Positions 45,289 through 55,428 of a stretch of DNA of 64,000 nucleotides are shown here, piece after piece. Source of the DNA: Neisseria subflava (GTDB taxonomy: Bacteria; Pseudomonadota; Gammaproteobacteria; Burkholderiales; Neisseriaceae). The position numbers were made by a program, and so were the translations under genes. The DNA lies in assembly GCF_003044935.1 (NCBI RefSeq), contig NZ_POXP01000001.1, forward strand, positions 1,054,001 through 1,118,000. Reading direction: 5' to 3'. The notes under the pieces were generated by a model, which was not told the origin of the DNA, ran no database searches, and saw nothing but the letters and a program-made list of their open reading frames with translations. Every line of letters begins with the position of its first letter. Position 1 is the stretch's first letter.

Positions 45289-47775
45289 TCAGACGGCCTT
45301 TTTGGTTTTCAACAATCTCAAGGCATTGCCCAACACCAGCAGCGAGCTGAAACTCATGCCGAGCGCGGCGATCCACGGGGTAACGTAACCAAACACGGCC
45401 AGCGGAACGGCAACCAGATTGTATGCGCTCGCCCAAGTCAGGTTTTGGCGGATGATTTGATGGGTACGGCGTGCCTGTTCCATCATCACGGGCAAAACGT
45501 TCAAATCATCATTGAGCAAAACCACATCGGCCCCGTCTCGCGCCACATCGGCACTCGTGGCCACGGCTGCCGATACGTTTGCTTGGGCAAGGACGGGGGC
45601 ATCGTTAATCCCGTCGCCAATCATCATGACTTTACGTCCTTGTTTTTGCAGATTTTCCACATAAGCCAGCTTGTCTTCCGGCGTGGCTTCGGCACGATAG
45701 GCATCCAATCCCAGCTCTTGCGCGACTTGGGCTACGGCAGCTTGACGGTCGCCGCTTAAAAGGTGCAGACGGATGCCGTGCTGTTTCAGGTTTTGCAACA
45801 TTTCAGCGGCGCTGTCTTTGATTTGGTCTTCCAATAAAAAGGCCGTCTGAAAACCGCTTTGATTGCCCAAGAAAATAATGCCGCCTGTGTGGTCGATATG
45901 GGCAAATGTTTCAGGCAGATTACCGGCAATTTCCGAAACAAACGCCGCTTTGCCCAAAGCCCAAACTTGGGTTTCGCCATCAAATTCAATTTGCGCGCTG
46001 ACACCGTACCCAATACGGTTGACCCGTTGCTTCACTTTCACATCAAGCGCGGATACAGGGCCGTCTGAAAGCGTATGGTTCAAAATGGCACGGGCGATGG
46101 GGTGCTCGGATTGCTGTTCCAATGCCTGGGCGATAGCAAGGGCTTGGACTTCGTTCAGACGGCCTGCTGACAACATACGGCTGACGGAAAGCTGCCCTTT
46201 GGTCAGCGTACCGGTTTTATCGAACACGACATCGTCAATTTGGGCAAGCGTTTCCAGGCTTTGTTTGCCGCTGATGAGAATGCCGTCTTTGGCAAGTGCG
46301 CCGGTCGAAGCAGCCAGCGCAGTCGGGGTAGCGAGCGACAAGGCGCACGGGCAGGTGATGACCAGCAGGGCAACGGTAATCCACAAGGCGGTGTGTGCAT
46401 CTGCATACCAAGCCCAGCCGATAAAAACAGGAATCGCAAGCAAGAGTTCGCCAAACACAAAACTGGACGCGTATTTCTCGGCCAACTCGGCGGCACGCGG
46501 TTTTTGCGCCAACGCGCGGTCAAGCAGTTTGACGATATAGGACAGGCGCGTGTTGCCGCCGGTATGGTCAGTGCGGATGATTAAAGGGCTGCTGGTGTTG
46601 AGCGTGCCGGCGGTTACTTTTTCAGACGGTCTTTTCACGATAGGCAGGCTTTCACCGGTCAACATGGCTTCGTTAACTTCGCTTTCGCCGGACAAAACCG
46701 TACCGTCCACCGGAATGACTTCGCCAGGCTTCACAACAATCGTATCGCCGATATTGAGGCGGACGACTGCAGCTTCCTCGATGGCTTCGCTTTCCGGATA
46801 AGACGGCAAACGGTGGCAGAATGCCGGAACCAGTTTGACCAACCGCTCCGCCGCATCGCCTGCTTTGCGTCGGGCAATCTGTTCCATAAAACGCCCGCCC
46901 AACAAGAAAAACAGCAGCATAGCGATGGATTCAAAATACATGCCCTGCCCTGCGTTGGTAGCCAAGCTGTAAATACCGGCGATAAAGGTCATCACAATGG
47001 CAATGGCAATCGGCGTATCCATGCCGACACGGCGGTTTTTCCAGTCACGCCATGCGCCGCGGTAAAACGGCAACGCGCTGTAAAACACAACGGGCAACAC
47101 CATCAAAAAGCCGCCCCAATGCAGGATTTCCAAATAAAGCGGCTCGATGTCGCCGCCGTAAAAATAAGTCGGCAGGGCAAACATCATCGTCTGCATCATG
47201 CCCAGACCGGCCACGGCCAATCTGACGATAAACTGTTTGCGTTCCTTCTGCGCCTGCACTTCGATTTTTTGCGCATCATAAGGCGCGGCGGTATAACCGG
47301 TTTGGCGGATTTTCAGCAAAATGTCCGACAATTCAATGTGGGCGCTGTCCCACACCACTCGGCAGCGGTGGGTACTGTAATTCAAATCCACACGCACTAC
47401 GCCCTTCATACGCAACAACTGCTGCTCAATCAGCCACACACACGCGGCGCAGGTAATGCCGCCCAGCATTAACACCGCCTCGCGCTCATCCCCTGCACCG
47501 ACCTCGACAAAATCAGCCTGCACTTCGGGCAAATCGTATAGCTTTAATTGCGACAACACTTCCGGTGGCGGCAATTCGGATTTTTCCGCGTCTGCGGTAC
47601 GCTGTTTGTAATAATTACCCAAACCGGCATCAATAATACTCTGCGCCACCGCTTGGCAACCGGCGCAGCAGGTTTCGTGTTCTTCGTCTTCAAAACGAAC
47701 CGTCAAATGCAGATGCTCCGGGACTTCAAGTCCGCAATGGAAGCAGTTTTTTTGGGGATGTGTGGAAGATATCAT
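45289..47775 (-). CDS. ccoI: CcoI/FixI-type copper-transporting P1B ATPase
   Basis: 828 residues. Likely exports copper towards cbb3 oxidase assembly, as known for CcoI/FixI. N-terminal cysteine-rich motif (Cys11, Cys14, then CCAGC at 36-40) is typical for this branch, followed by a heavy-metal domain with CAAC (Cys109/112), membrane helices with the CPC motif (VITCPCALSLATP), DKTGT phosphorylation site and GDGIND hinge. Several DUS are in frame (QTAF, SDGP, GRLNE). Divergent from the 41-residue peptide gene. The cbb3 operon itself is not in the window. Confidence 0.93.
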   Translation of the reverse strand: MISSTHPQKNCFHCGLEVPEHLHLTVRFEDEEHETCCAGCQAVAQSIIDAGLGNYYKQRTADAEKSELPPPEVLSQLKLYDLPEVQADFVEVGAGDEREAVLMLGGITCAACVWLIEQQLLRMKGVVRVDLNYSTHRCRVVWDSAHIELSDILLKIRQTGYTAAPYDAQKIEVQAQKERKQFIVRLAVAGLGMMQTMMFALPTYFYGGDIEPLYLEILHWGGFLMVLPVVFYSALPFYRGAWRDWKNRRVGMDTPIAIAIVMTFIAGIYSLATNAGQGMYFESIAMLLFFLLGGRFMEQIARRKAGDAAERLVKLVPAFCHRLPSYPESEAIEEAAVVRLNIGDTIVVKPGEVIPVDGTVLSGESEVNEAMLTGESLPIVKRPSEKVTAGTLNTSSPLIIRTDHTGGNTRLSYIVKLLDRALAQKPRAAELAEKYASSFVFGELLLAIPVFIGWAWYADAHTALWITVALLVITCPCALSLATPTALAASTGALAKDGILISGKQSLETLAQIDDVVFDKTGTLTKGQLSVSRMLSAGRLNEVQALAIAQALEQQSEHPIARAILNHTLSDGPVSALDVKVKQRVNRIGYGVSAQIEFDGETQVWALGKAAFVSEIAGNLPETFAHIDHTGGIIFLGNQSGFQTAFLLEDQIKDSAAEMLQNLKQHGIRLHLLSGDRQAAVAQVAQELGLDAYRAEATPEDKLAYVENLQKQGRKVMMIGDGINDAPVLAQANVSAAVATSADVARDGADVVLLNDDLNVLPVMMEQARRTHQIIRQNLTWASAYNLVAVPLAVFGYVTPWIAALGMSFSSLLVLGNALRLLKTKKAV

Positions 47776-48137
47776 AATGTGTTCGATTTATTTTTCAGAC
47801 GGCCTGAAACAATCATTTCAGGGTGTTACATTTTAGCAAAAAGCGTTTTTCCGCCTCATTTCATTTACTTTTGAATTAATAGACTGTCGAATTTTATAAA
47901 AAATATGGAAAACAAAGTATTGACCGTTTATCAAATGATGAACGGTAACATATAAATACCGTTTATCTTTAAAAACTTCCAATTATTTTAATGTAAAAAT
48001 GGAACTTTTTTAAAAAATCCAATACATTTTTTATTGACCTCAATCCATTTAAGCAGCATACTTTAGCCATTCCGCGAAGACGGAAATAAAAAAAACACAC
48101 ATTTACTTATAACACTAACTTATTGGGAAACCTCACC
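47776..48137. other. divergent control region between ccoI and the 41-residue gene
   Basis: AT-rich, about 360 bases. Contains a single DUS, a repeated motif ACCGTTTATC (47923-47932 and 47958-47967) with an inverted AACGGT (47941-47946), and a promoter near 48034-48062. These could be regulator sites. Confidence 0.55.
48034..48062 (+). promoter_or_regulatory. promoter of the 41-residue peptide gene
   Basis: TTGACC (48034-48039), a 17-base spacer, CATACT (48057-48062). Leader about 70 bases. Confidence 0.55.
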
Positions 48138-48263
48138 ATGATTGATCGCCTTATGCCTATCTTCGCCGTTATCGGCATTTTGTCCAGCACTGTATACCTG
48201 AGCCTCGCCGCTTGGATGCTTTACGAAAGCGTGTTCAAAAAGAAAAGCCCTCTGTCGGCATAA
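48138..48263 (+). CDS. 41-residue single-pass membrane peptide
   Basis: ATG 48138 to TAA 48263. The peptide MIDRLMPIFAVIGILSSTVY... continues as one long helix through SLAAWMLYESVF, then a lysine-rich end (KKKSPLSA), as in small inner-membrane proteins with a cytoplasmic positive tail. A candidate promoter lies upstream and a DUS terminator downstream, so it forms a complete unit. It lacks the CcoS-type signature, so it cannot be called an oxidase factor, although ccoI is divergent from it. No known family is recognised. Confidence 0.75.
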   Translation: MIDRLMPIFAVIGILSSTVYLSLAAWMLYESVFKKKSPLSA

Positions 48264-48287
48264 TCCTCGGATTTAAAATTTTACGGT

Positions 48288-48316
48288 AAGGCCGTCTGAA
48301 CATTCAGACGGCCTTG
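48288..48316. terminator. bidirectional DUS terminator
   Basis: AAGGCCGTCTGAA and TTCAGACGGCCTT with a 3-base loop, between the 41-residue gene and hflX (convergent). Confidence 0.8.
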
Positions 48317-48331
48317 TTTCATTCCATACTA

Positions 48332-49492
48332 TCAAGCACTTGATTGTACGGCCAATTCAATCATCGCTTCGCGCAAACCGTCCAAACCCAAACTTTCGGC
48401 AACGGAAACATTCACGCCGACGGCATGCCCGAAATTGTCGCGCAAAATGCCTGCTTCACGCATACCCGACGGCAGCAAATCAATTTTGTTGTACACCACT
48501 AATTGCGGAATCTCATGCGCGCCAATTTCTTCCAAGACTTCGTTGACATCGTCCATCTGCCGTTCAAAATCGGGATTGGACGCATCAACGACGTGCAGTA
48601 GCACATCCGCCATCGCCGTCTCTTCCAAGGTGGCGGAAAACGCCGATACCAGCTTGTGCGGCAAATCGCGGACGAAGCCGACGGTATCGGTCAAAATCAC
48701 GCTCGCCTCGTGCGACAGAAAAAGCCGACGCGCTGTGGTATCCAAAGTGGCAAACAACTGGTCTTTCGCCAATACGTCTGCTTTGGTCAGGCGGTTGAAC
48801 AGGCTGGATTTTCCGGCATTGGTATAACCGACAATGGCAAAGGTTTTCAGACGGCCGCTCATGCGCGATTTGCGGCGCGTGGCGCGTTGTTTGCGGACAT
48901 CGGCAAGCTGTTTTTTCAATGCCGTGATTTTTTGTCCGATTAAACGGCGGTCGGTTTCCAACTGGGTTTCGCCCGGCCCTTTCAAGCCGATACCGCCCTT
49001 CTGACTTTGCAGGTGTCCATAACCGCGTACCAGCCGTCCGCTCAAATGGTTCAACTGAGCCAGCTCCACCTGCAACTTACCTTCCTGCGATTGGGCGCGT
49101 TTGGCAAAAATCGCCAAAATCAAACCCACTCTGTCGAGGACGCGGCATTGAAGCTCTTTTTCCAGATTACGCTCTTGTGTCGGCGTGAGTTCGTGGTTGA
49201 ACACGACCAGCCCGACATCATGCTGCTTGACCACTGCCGCCAACTCTTCCGCCTTGCCCGTACCGACAAACAAAGCCGGATGCGGTTTGTCGCGACGTGA
49301 AGTTTCGATAGAAACCAAATCGCCGCCAGCCGCGTTTACCAATTCTGCCGCTTCGGTCAAGGCCGTCTGAAAGCCGCGTTCGCGCGTTTCGTTTGCGCCG
49401 GAATAGTCCGCCGTCAGCATTACGCCGACCAAGAGGACGCGTTCGGGCTTTTCCAAAGATTTATCGACGGAAAACAGATTGCGCTTGCTCAA
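48332..49492 (-). CDS. hflX: ribosome-associated GTPase HflX, TTG start
   Basis: 386 residues. Splits stalled ribosomes under stress in other bacteria. The N-terminal HflX domain (about 1-180, ADYSGANETRERGFQ, HPALFVGTGKAEEL) and G domain (GYTNAGKSSLFN near 205-216, DTVGFVRDLPH) are intact. No ATG fits the N-terminus; TTG at 49492 lies 7 bases after AAGGA and begins the conserved region, so I prefer it. DUS are read as GRLKT and FQTALTEA. The upstream glycosyltransferase ends 44 bases earlier. Confidence 0.93.
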   Translation of the reverse strand: MSKRNLFSVDKSLEKPERVLLVGVMLTADYSGANETRERGFQTALTEAAELVNAAGGDLVSIETSRRDKPHPALFVGTGKAEELAAVVKQHDVGLVVFNHELTPTQERNLEKELQCRVLDRVGLILAIFAKRAQSQEGKLQVELAQLNHLSGRLVRGYGHLQSQKGGIGLKGPGETQLETDRRLIGQKITALKKQLADVRKQRATRRKSRMSGRLKTFAIVGYTNAGKSSLFNRLTKADVLAKDQLFATLDTTARRLFLSHEASVILTDTVGFVRDLPHKLVSAFSATLEETAMADVLLHVVDASNPDFERQMDDVNEVLEEIGAHEIPQLVVYNKIDLLPSGMREAGILRDNFGHAVGVNVSVAESLGLDGLREAMIELAVQSSA

Positions 49493-49536
49493 AAAATTTC
49501 CTTTCAGACGGCCTGACGGCTGGGTCAAAGTGCTGA

Positions 49537-50757
49537 TTAACGGTTTTTCAAAATATCGGCAAAATATTCGGTCACTTCCGCCAAACGTCCACCCTGCTCG
49601 GCATAAGGCTGCATGACGGCCACCAGCTGCTCCAATACTTCGCGCGTTTCGGTTTGCGCGTGTTCGCGGTAGAGCCACATATTTTGCATGGTCACCGTGG
49701 TCAATTCCTCGCGTACATTCAGCAAGAGCAAGTGTCGGCAAGACTCATAGCCTTGACGCAAATCTCCGGCCGCATAGGCGGTAACCGACAATTCATAGTC
49801 GATGTCCAACTGATAAACATTGCTTTGGACAAAAAGAATATCGTCTTTTGGGAACGGGATACGTTTCGCCATCAGACCGATCGCATGGGAAATGCGGTAT
49901 TTCCCTTCCTGGCGCAACATGGTTTGCGCAAGGTAGAGACATTCGGCACGGCGCGGGTTGTAATCGTAGCCTGCCAACCAAGTCGCCAAGGCTTCATCGC
50001 GTTTGCCCATTAATTTGTAGCACTCGCCCAGCTGTTGGTAAGAAACCGACACTTCCTCGATCCAACCGCCCAACTCGATGCGTTTTTTAAACCATTCGCT
50101 CGCACGCTCGGGCATATCAGAGTCCCAATAAGAACGCGCCGCATAAAAGGCGTAACGCGGTTTCAGGTCTTCATCTTCAGGGCTGTAAAACGCTTTTTCC
50201 AAAGAAACCGCGTCAAGCAGGTATTTGTTCGCCATATTGCTGCGTGCGCCGAAACGGCCACTGAGAACCGTATAGTCACCATGAAGCGTGGCTTCGCTGG
50301 TATCTTGTTTATCGGTTTCGATAAATTCGTGCAACACGCCGCGCCAGTAGAATGTACCGTCATTGCGCAACAACAGCGGACGGTAATAAACCACGCTGCC
50401 CATGGCATTTCTCATGCGGAGGCGGTAACGGTCGACGGTCAGTTCGGGTAATTCCAATTTGCCTTCAAAGCGGTCGTCTGCATCAAAAATCAACACGTAA
50501 TCGGTTTTGCCTTTTGCGTGTTTCAACGCCTGATTGCGGTTGTATGCAAAATTTTGCCAACCATCATGATGAATCTCGCCTGCGATGCCCTTTGCATCGA
50601 AAAAGCGGCGGATCACGCCGACGGTATCATCGGTCGAGCCGGTGTCGCTGATGACGTAGTAGTCAAGTTTGATGTGGTCAGTGATGTTGGCCAGTGTTTC
50701 TTCGATGATTGCCGCTTCGTTTTTGACAATCATATTCAAGCAGATGGTTTGGGACAT
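49537..50757 (-). CDS. family-2 glycosyltransferase with helical repeat region
   Basis: 406 residues from MSQTICLNMIVKNEAAIIEETLAN. The GT-A fold is evident: ISDTGSTDDTVGVI (nucleotide part), YNRNQALKHAKGK and the metal-binding DADDRF, then RLRMRNAMGS and YRPLLLRN. The second half (from about 200) is helical, with TPR-like segments (RYAFYAARSYWDSDMPERASEWFKKRI). Such SunS-like two-part transferases modify peptides or surface polymers; acceptor unknown. It is upstream of hflX on the same strand. Confidence 0.85.
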   Translation of the reverse strand: MSQTICLNMIVKNEAAIIEETLANITDHIKLDYYVISDTGSTDDTVGVIRRFFDAKGIAGEIHHDGWQNFAYNRNQALKHAKGKTDYVLIFDADDRFEGKLELPELTVDRYRLRMRNAMGSVVYYRPLLLRNDGTFYWRGVLHEFIETDKQDTSEATLHGDYTVLSGRFGARSNMANKYLLDAVSLEKAFYSPEDEDLKPRYAFYAARSYWDSDMPERASEWFKKRIELGGWIEEVSVSYQQLGECYKLMGKRDEALATWLAGYDYNPRRAECLYLAQTMLRQEGKYRISHAIGLMAKRIPFPKDDILFVQSNVYQLDIDYELSVTAYAAGDLRQGYESCRHLLLLNVREELTTVTMQNMWLYREHAQTETREVLEQLVAVMQPYAEQGGRLAEVTEYFADILKNR

Positions 50758-50829
50758 TTTCAATAGCCGCATTGGTTTGGAAAGGTATTATTTTACTTTA
50801 GCATTTTGTTTTTTGCACACAAAATACTC

Positions 50830-50863
50830 AGGCCGTATGAAGATTGCCTTTCAGACGGCCTGA
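50830..50863. terminator. DUS-derived inverted repeat after lptG
   Basis: Left arm AGGCCGTATGAA carries one change from the DUS; right arm is TTCAGACGGCCT. On the minus strand it follows lptF-lptG. Confidence 0.6.
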
Positions 50864-50876
50864 AGTTTATTTTGCC

Positions 50877-51947
50877 TTATCTTTTTTCCTGACGGCGTAT
50901 CAGATACACCGCCAACAGTGCAAACAAAACCGTCGGCAATGCGCCTGCCAAAAACGGCGGCACGCCGTACAACTGGCTGGTAAAGCCGAAGAGCCGTCCG
51001 GCAAAGTGGAACAGCAAACCGAGACAGATACCGCCGAAAAGTTTCAAGCCCATATTGCCGTGGCGTGTGGTTTGCGGGGTAAAGGCGAAGGCAACAAGCG
51101 CCATCACCCATGCGGCAACGGGATATACCAGCTTGCGCCACCATGCGATGGCATAGACTTGGGTATTTTGGTTGTTTTTTTCCAGATGGTCGATGTAGGT
51201 GGTCAATTCGCCGACAGACATTTGGTCGGGCTTGACGAGCAATACATCCATCAGGTTGCGTTTGACGGAAATCGGCCAGTTTTCTTCAGTGGCAGTAGAA
51301 ACTTCGACTTTATCTTCGCCCAATATGCTGCGGCGGATATTTTTCAGCTGCCAACTGCCGTCTGGATTCAAAACGGCTGATTCTGCTTCCGCCGCTTGGG
51401 TCAGTTCGTTTTTATCGTTGCGCTGCCAAATTTTGATGCCCAAAAGCGTATGGTCGGGCAACATTTCGCGCACGTTGATGATGCTGTTTTTTTCTTTCAG
51501 CCAAAGGCCGGTATTGCCGGTACTGATTTTGCCGTTGATGGCCGCGGCTTTGATGTTTTCGGCTTTTTGGCTCAGCGTGGGCGCAACCCATTCGCCAAGT
51601 GCAACGGTGGCAATGGCGAAAATCAAACCAAACTGCGACAGAATCAACAGCAGCTTTTTGGTGCTCATGCCGCTGGCTTTGATAACGGTCAGCTCGCTGC
51701 CGGAAGCCAGTTGGCTGAGGGAAATCAGGCCGCCGATCAAAACGGCAAGCGGCATCAGTTCATATGCGCGCGCAGGCATCTGCATTAAAACATACTGCCC
51801 CAATTTTGCGCCGTTATAGCTGCCTTTTCCAAGATCGCCGACTTCGTTGATGATTTCAAAAAAGCTGTACAAAGCGAGGAAGGCAAGGAGGGCGTAAACC
51901 GCCATAACCGCCATTTGACGGATGATGTAACGTGAAATCAGGTTCAT
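50877..51947 (-). CDS. lptG: LPS export ABC transporter permease LptG
   Basis: 356 residues from MNLISRYIIRQMAVMAV. Extracts lipooligosaccharide from the inner membrane with LptB2-LptF. Three helices at each end enclose a large periplasmic beta-jellyroll domain. The start overlaps the lptF stop by 4 bases (ATGA), so the two are coupled. Typical residues include FFEIINEVGDLGKG and ELMPLAVLIGGLISLSQLASGSELTVIKASG. Full length. Confidence 0.95.
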   Translation of the reverse strand: MNLISRYIIRQMAVMAVYALLAFLALYSFFEIINEVGDLGKGSYNGAKLGQYVLMQMPARAYELMPLAVLIGGLISLSQLASGSELTVIKASGMSTKKLLLILSQFGLIFAIATVALGEWVAPTLSQKAENIKAAAINGKISTGNTGLWLKEKNSIINVREMLPDHTLLGIKIWQRNDKNELTQAAEAESAVLNPDGSWQLKNIRRSILGEDKVEVSTATEENWPISVKRNLMDVLLVKPDQMSVGELTTYIDHLEKNNQNTQVYAIAWWRKLVYPVAAWVMALVAFAFTPQTTRHGNMGLKLFGGICLGLLFHFAGRLFGFTSQLYGVPPFLAGALPTVLFALLAVYLIRRQEKR

Positions 51948-53059
51948 TTTCCGCCTTTCAATGTCAGACTTTTGGCAACCGCCTGCCAGAAGGGTTGGCT
52001 GGGCATACTGCGCACGCGTAGCAGGACGACGGCAATCACAAACATGATGATGTGCATAGGCAGCAGTCCGAGCCAAAAATGGATTTTGCCGTCTTCCACA
52101 GCATTGCGCAGGAAGGTCAGCCCGTTTTGGTAAACCAAAAACAAACCGATGGCAATCAAGATATTGTAGGTATGGCCGCTGCGCGGATTGAAATAAGAAA
52201 GCGGCACGGCAAGCAGACACAACAACAAAACGCTGACGGTCAAGGAAATACGCCACATCAATTCCGCTTGATGTTGGGGATTGCTGCTGCCAATCAGTTG
52301 GGCGGTCGGAATGGTACGGCGATGTGAAACAGGGTCGATAAGTTTGGGCGTGGTGCTGATAATCAGGCTGAGATGTTGAAAAGAAACGCGGTTGTAATCG
52401 GCTTTGCCGGGCGTACCGCTGTAACGGTAGCCGTCGCGCAATTCAAGCGTGCGTTTGTTGTCGGTCAGCGAAAAATTGCCCTCTTTGGCAAAAACGATGT
52501 TGTCATTGCCGTTTTTATCCTGCTCGCGCAGGAACAGGTTTTTCATGATGCCGGATTCAGTATCGAAGGTTTCGACAAAATAAACCCTGCCGTTGCGCTT
52601 ACCCAAGCTATTGAACTCGCCGGCTTCCACCAAAGACAACTCCTGCTTCTGCTTCAAAATTTCGGCATATTCACGACTGCGTAACTCTGCCCACGGCATT
52701 ACCCAAAGCTGCATGACGGCAATCAAAATGGCAAACGGCACGGCAAACTGCATGACCGGGCGTATCCATTGTTTCAATGCCAATCCGCAGGAAAGCCAGA
52801 CCGACATTTCGCTGTCGCGCCAGTAGCGGGTCAATACGGTCAACGTACTGATAAATGCGGTCAACACCAGCAAAAGCGGGGTCATGCCGATTACCCAAAA
52901 GCCGACTAAAGCCAACACGGCATCGATGGCGACACGCCCGTCGGCTGCACGGCCAAGCAGGTTGATGGCCTGCGTGGACACCAATACCGCCAAGAGAACG
53001 ACAAAAATGCCGACGGCGGTAAAGGAAAGTTCTTTAATAAAGTTTCTTTGGTAAATCAT
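51944..53059 (-). CDS. lptF: LPS export ABC transporter permease LptF
   Basis: 371 residues. Partner of LptG, same layout of six helices around a periplasmic domain. MIYQRNFIKELSFTAVGIFVVL at the start, and SVWLSCGLALKQWIRPVMQFA and GHTYNILIAIGLFLVYQN are recognisable. First gene of the lptF-lptG pair, divergent from pepA. Confidence 0.95.
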   Translation of the reverse strand: MIYQRNFIKELSFTAVGIFVVLLAVLVSTQAINLLGRAADGRVAIDAVLALVGFWVIGMTPLLLVLTAFISTLTVLTRYWRDSEMSVWLSCGLALKQWIRPVMQFAVPFAILIAVMQLWVMPWAELRSREYAEILKQKQELSLVEAGEFNSLGKRNGRVYFVETFDTESGIMKNLFLREQDKNGNDNIVFAKEGNFSLTDNKRTLELRDGYRYSGTPGKADYNRVSFQHLSLIISTTPKLIDPVSHRRTIPTAQLIGSSNPQHQAELMWRISLTVSVLLLCLLAVPLSYFNPRSGHTYNILIAIGLFLVYQNGLTFLRNAVEDGKIHFWLGLLPMHIIMFVIAVVLLRVRSMPSQPFWQAVAKSLTLKGGK

Positions 53060-53067
53060 AAGATTGA

Positions 53068-54627
<1,560 letters not shown>

Positions 54628-54727
54628 ATCTTGGGGGAAGCCTGCGGGGTTAATCGTTTCAACCCTGCAGGCCGTCTGAAAACGGAATCCGCATTATCTG
54701 ACTCAACCTGACAAACGGAGAACCACC

Positions 54728-55210
54728 ATGAAACCACTATTTGCCGCATTATCTGTCGCCCTTCTGCTCGGCACATCCATAAGCGCTCAAGCTGCCGAAC
54801 AAACCACTCCCACCGACCGCAGCATCCAAGTGTACAAAAAAGCCGACTTAGCTGAATGGAACCGCGAAAACGCAGCCGGAGGCCAAGGCCCCTTGCTCGG
54901 CAGCTTTGCCTTCACGCGCCATCAAACCGCCGACCAAGACGCATTCAAAGAAATCGGCTGGCTCACATTACCGCCGGGCGCCTCCATTGGGCAACACAAA
55001 CATACCGGCAATGAAGACGTTTACATCATCGTATCCGGCAAAGGCCTGTTTACCGATAGCGAAGGCAAACAAACCGAAGTCGGCGCCGGCGACATTACCA
55101 TCGCCCGCCCCGGCCAGTCCCATGCTTTGAAAAATATCGGCAAAAAGCCGTTGGTATTCCTTGATCTGATTGCCGAGACCGCTGGCGCTAAAGCCGCCGA
55201 AACCAAGTAA
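54728..55210 (+). CDS. periplasmic cupin-domain protein next to znuD
   Basis: 160 residues with a signal peptide ending SAQAA (about residue 23). One cupin: GASIGQHKHTGNEDVYIIVSGKGLFTDSEGKQTEVGAGD (HKH..E metal ligands in motif 1) and ARPGQSHALKNIG in motif 2. It precedes the zinc receptor gene by about 218 bases, with a DUS terminator and Zur box between, so they are separate units. Role unknown. A DUS lies in its leader. Confidence 0.78.
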   Translation: MKPLFAALSVALLLGTSISAQAAEQTTPTDRSIQVYKKADLAEWNRENAAGGQGPLLGSFAFTRHQTADQDAFKEIGWLTLPPGASIGQHKHTGNEDVYIIVSGKGLFTDSEGKQTEVGAGDITIARPGQSHALKNIGKKPLVFLDLIAETAGAKAAETK

Positions 55211-55310
55211 TACTTTCAATGAAAGCAAACCATCTGCCATGACTTTCTGCCTTACCCAAACCAGGCAGCAGAGAGATTGTTCCGTTTTCATTTAAACCTA
55301 CATACAAGCT

Positions 55311-55356
55311 AAAGGCCGTCTGAAAACCACGCTTCGTTTTCAGACGGCCTTTTTTC
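55311..55356 (+). terminator. DUS terminator after the cupin gene
   Basis: AAAGGCCGTCTGAAAAC and GTTTTCAGACGGCCTTTTTT with T-run. Confidence 0.85.
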
Positions 55357-55385
55357 TCAAAAATCTTATCATATAAACAATGAAA

Positions 55386-55400
55386 TGTTATATAATAACA
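55386..55400. promoter_or_regulatory. Zur box before znuD
   Basis: TGTTATATAATAACA is a perfect palindrome and matches the neisserial Zur consensus TGTTATDWTATAACA at 14 of 15 positions. It ends 28 bases before the znuD ATG, where it would cover the promoter. Confidence 0.85.
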
Positions 55401-55428
55401 GCCTTTCGAAATATGATGAGAAACTAAA

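Noticed and set aside
47920-47934. TTGACCGTTTATCAA as an FNR site before ccoI
   Set aside because: The two half-sites are one base too far apart (15 bases instead of the TTGAT-N4-ATCAA 14) and the left half is imperfect.
48034-48047. TTGACCTCAATCCA as an FNR site
   Set aside because: It has two mismatches and coincides with a -35 box at ideal spacing to CATACT, so a plain promoter explains it better.
49493-49741. Longer N-terminus for HflX starting at 49741
   Set aside because: The extra codons overlap the end of the glycosyltransferase gene in another frame and have no HflX similarity.
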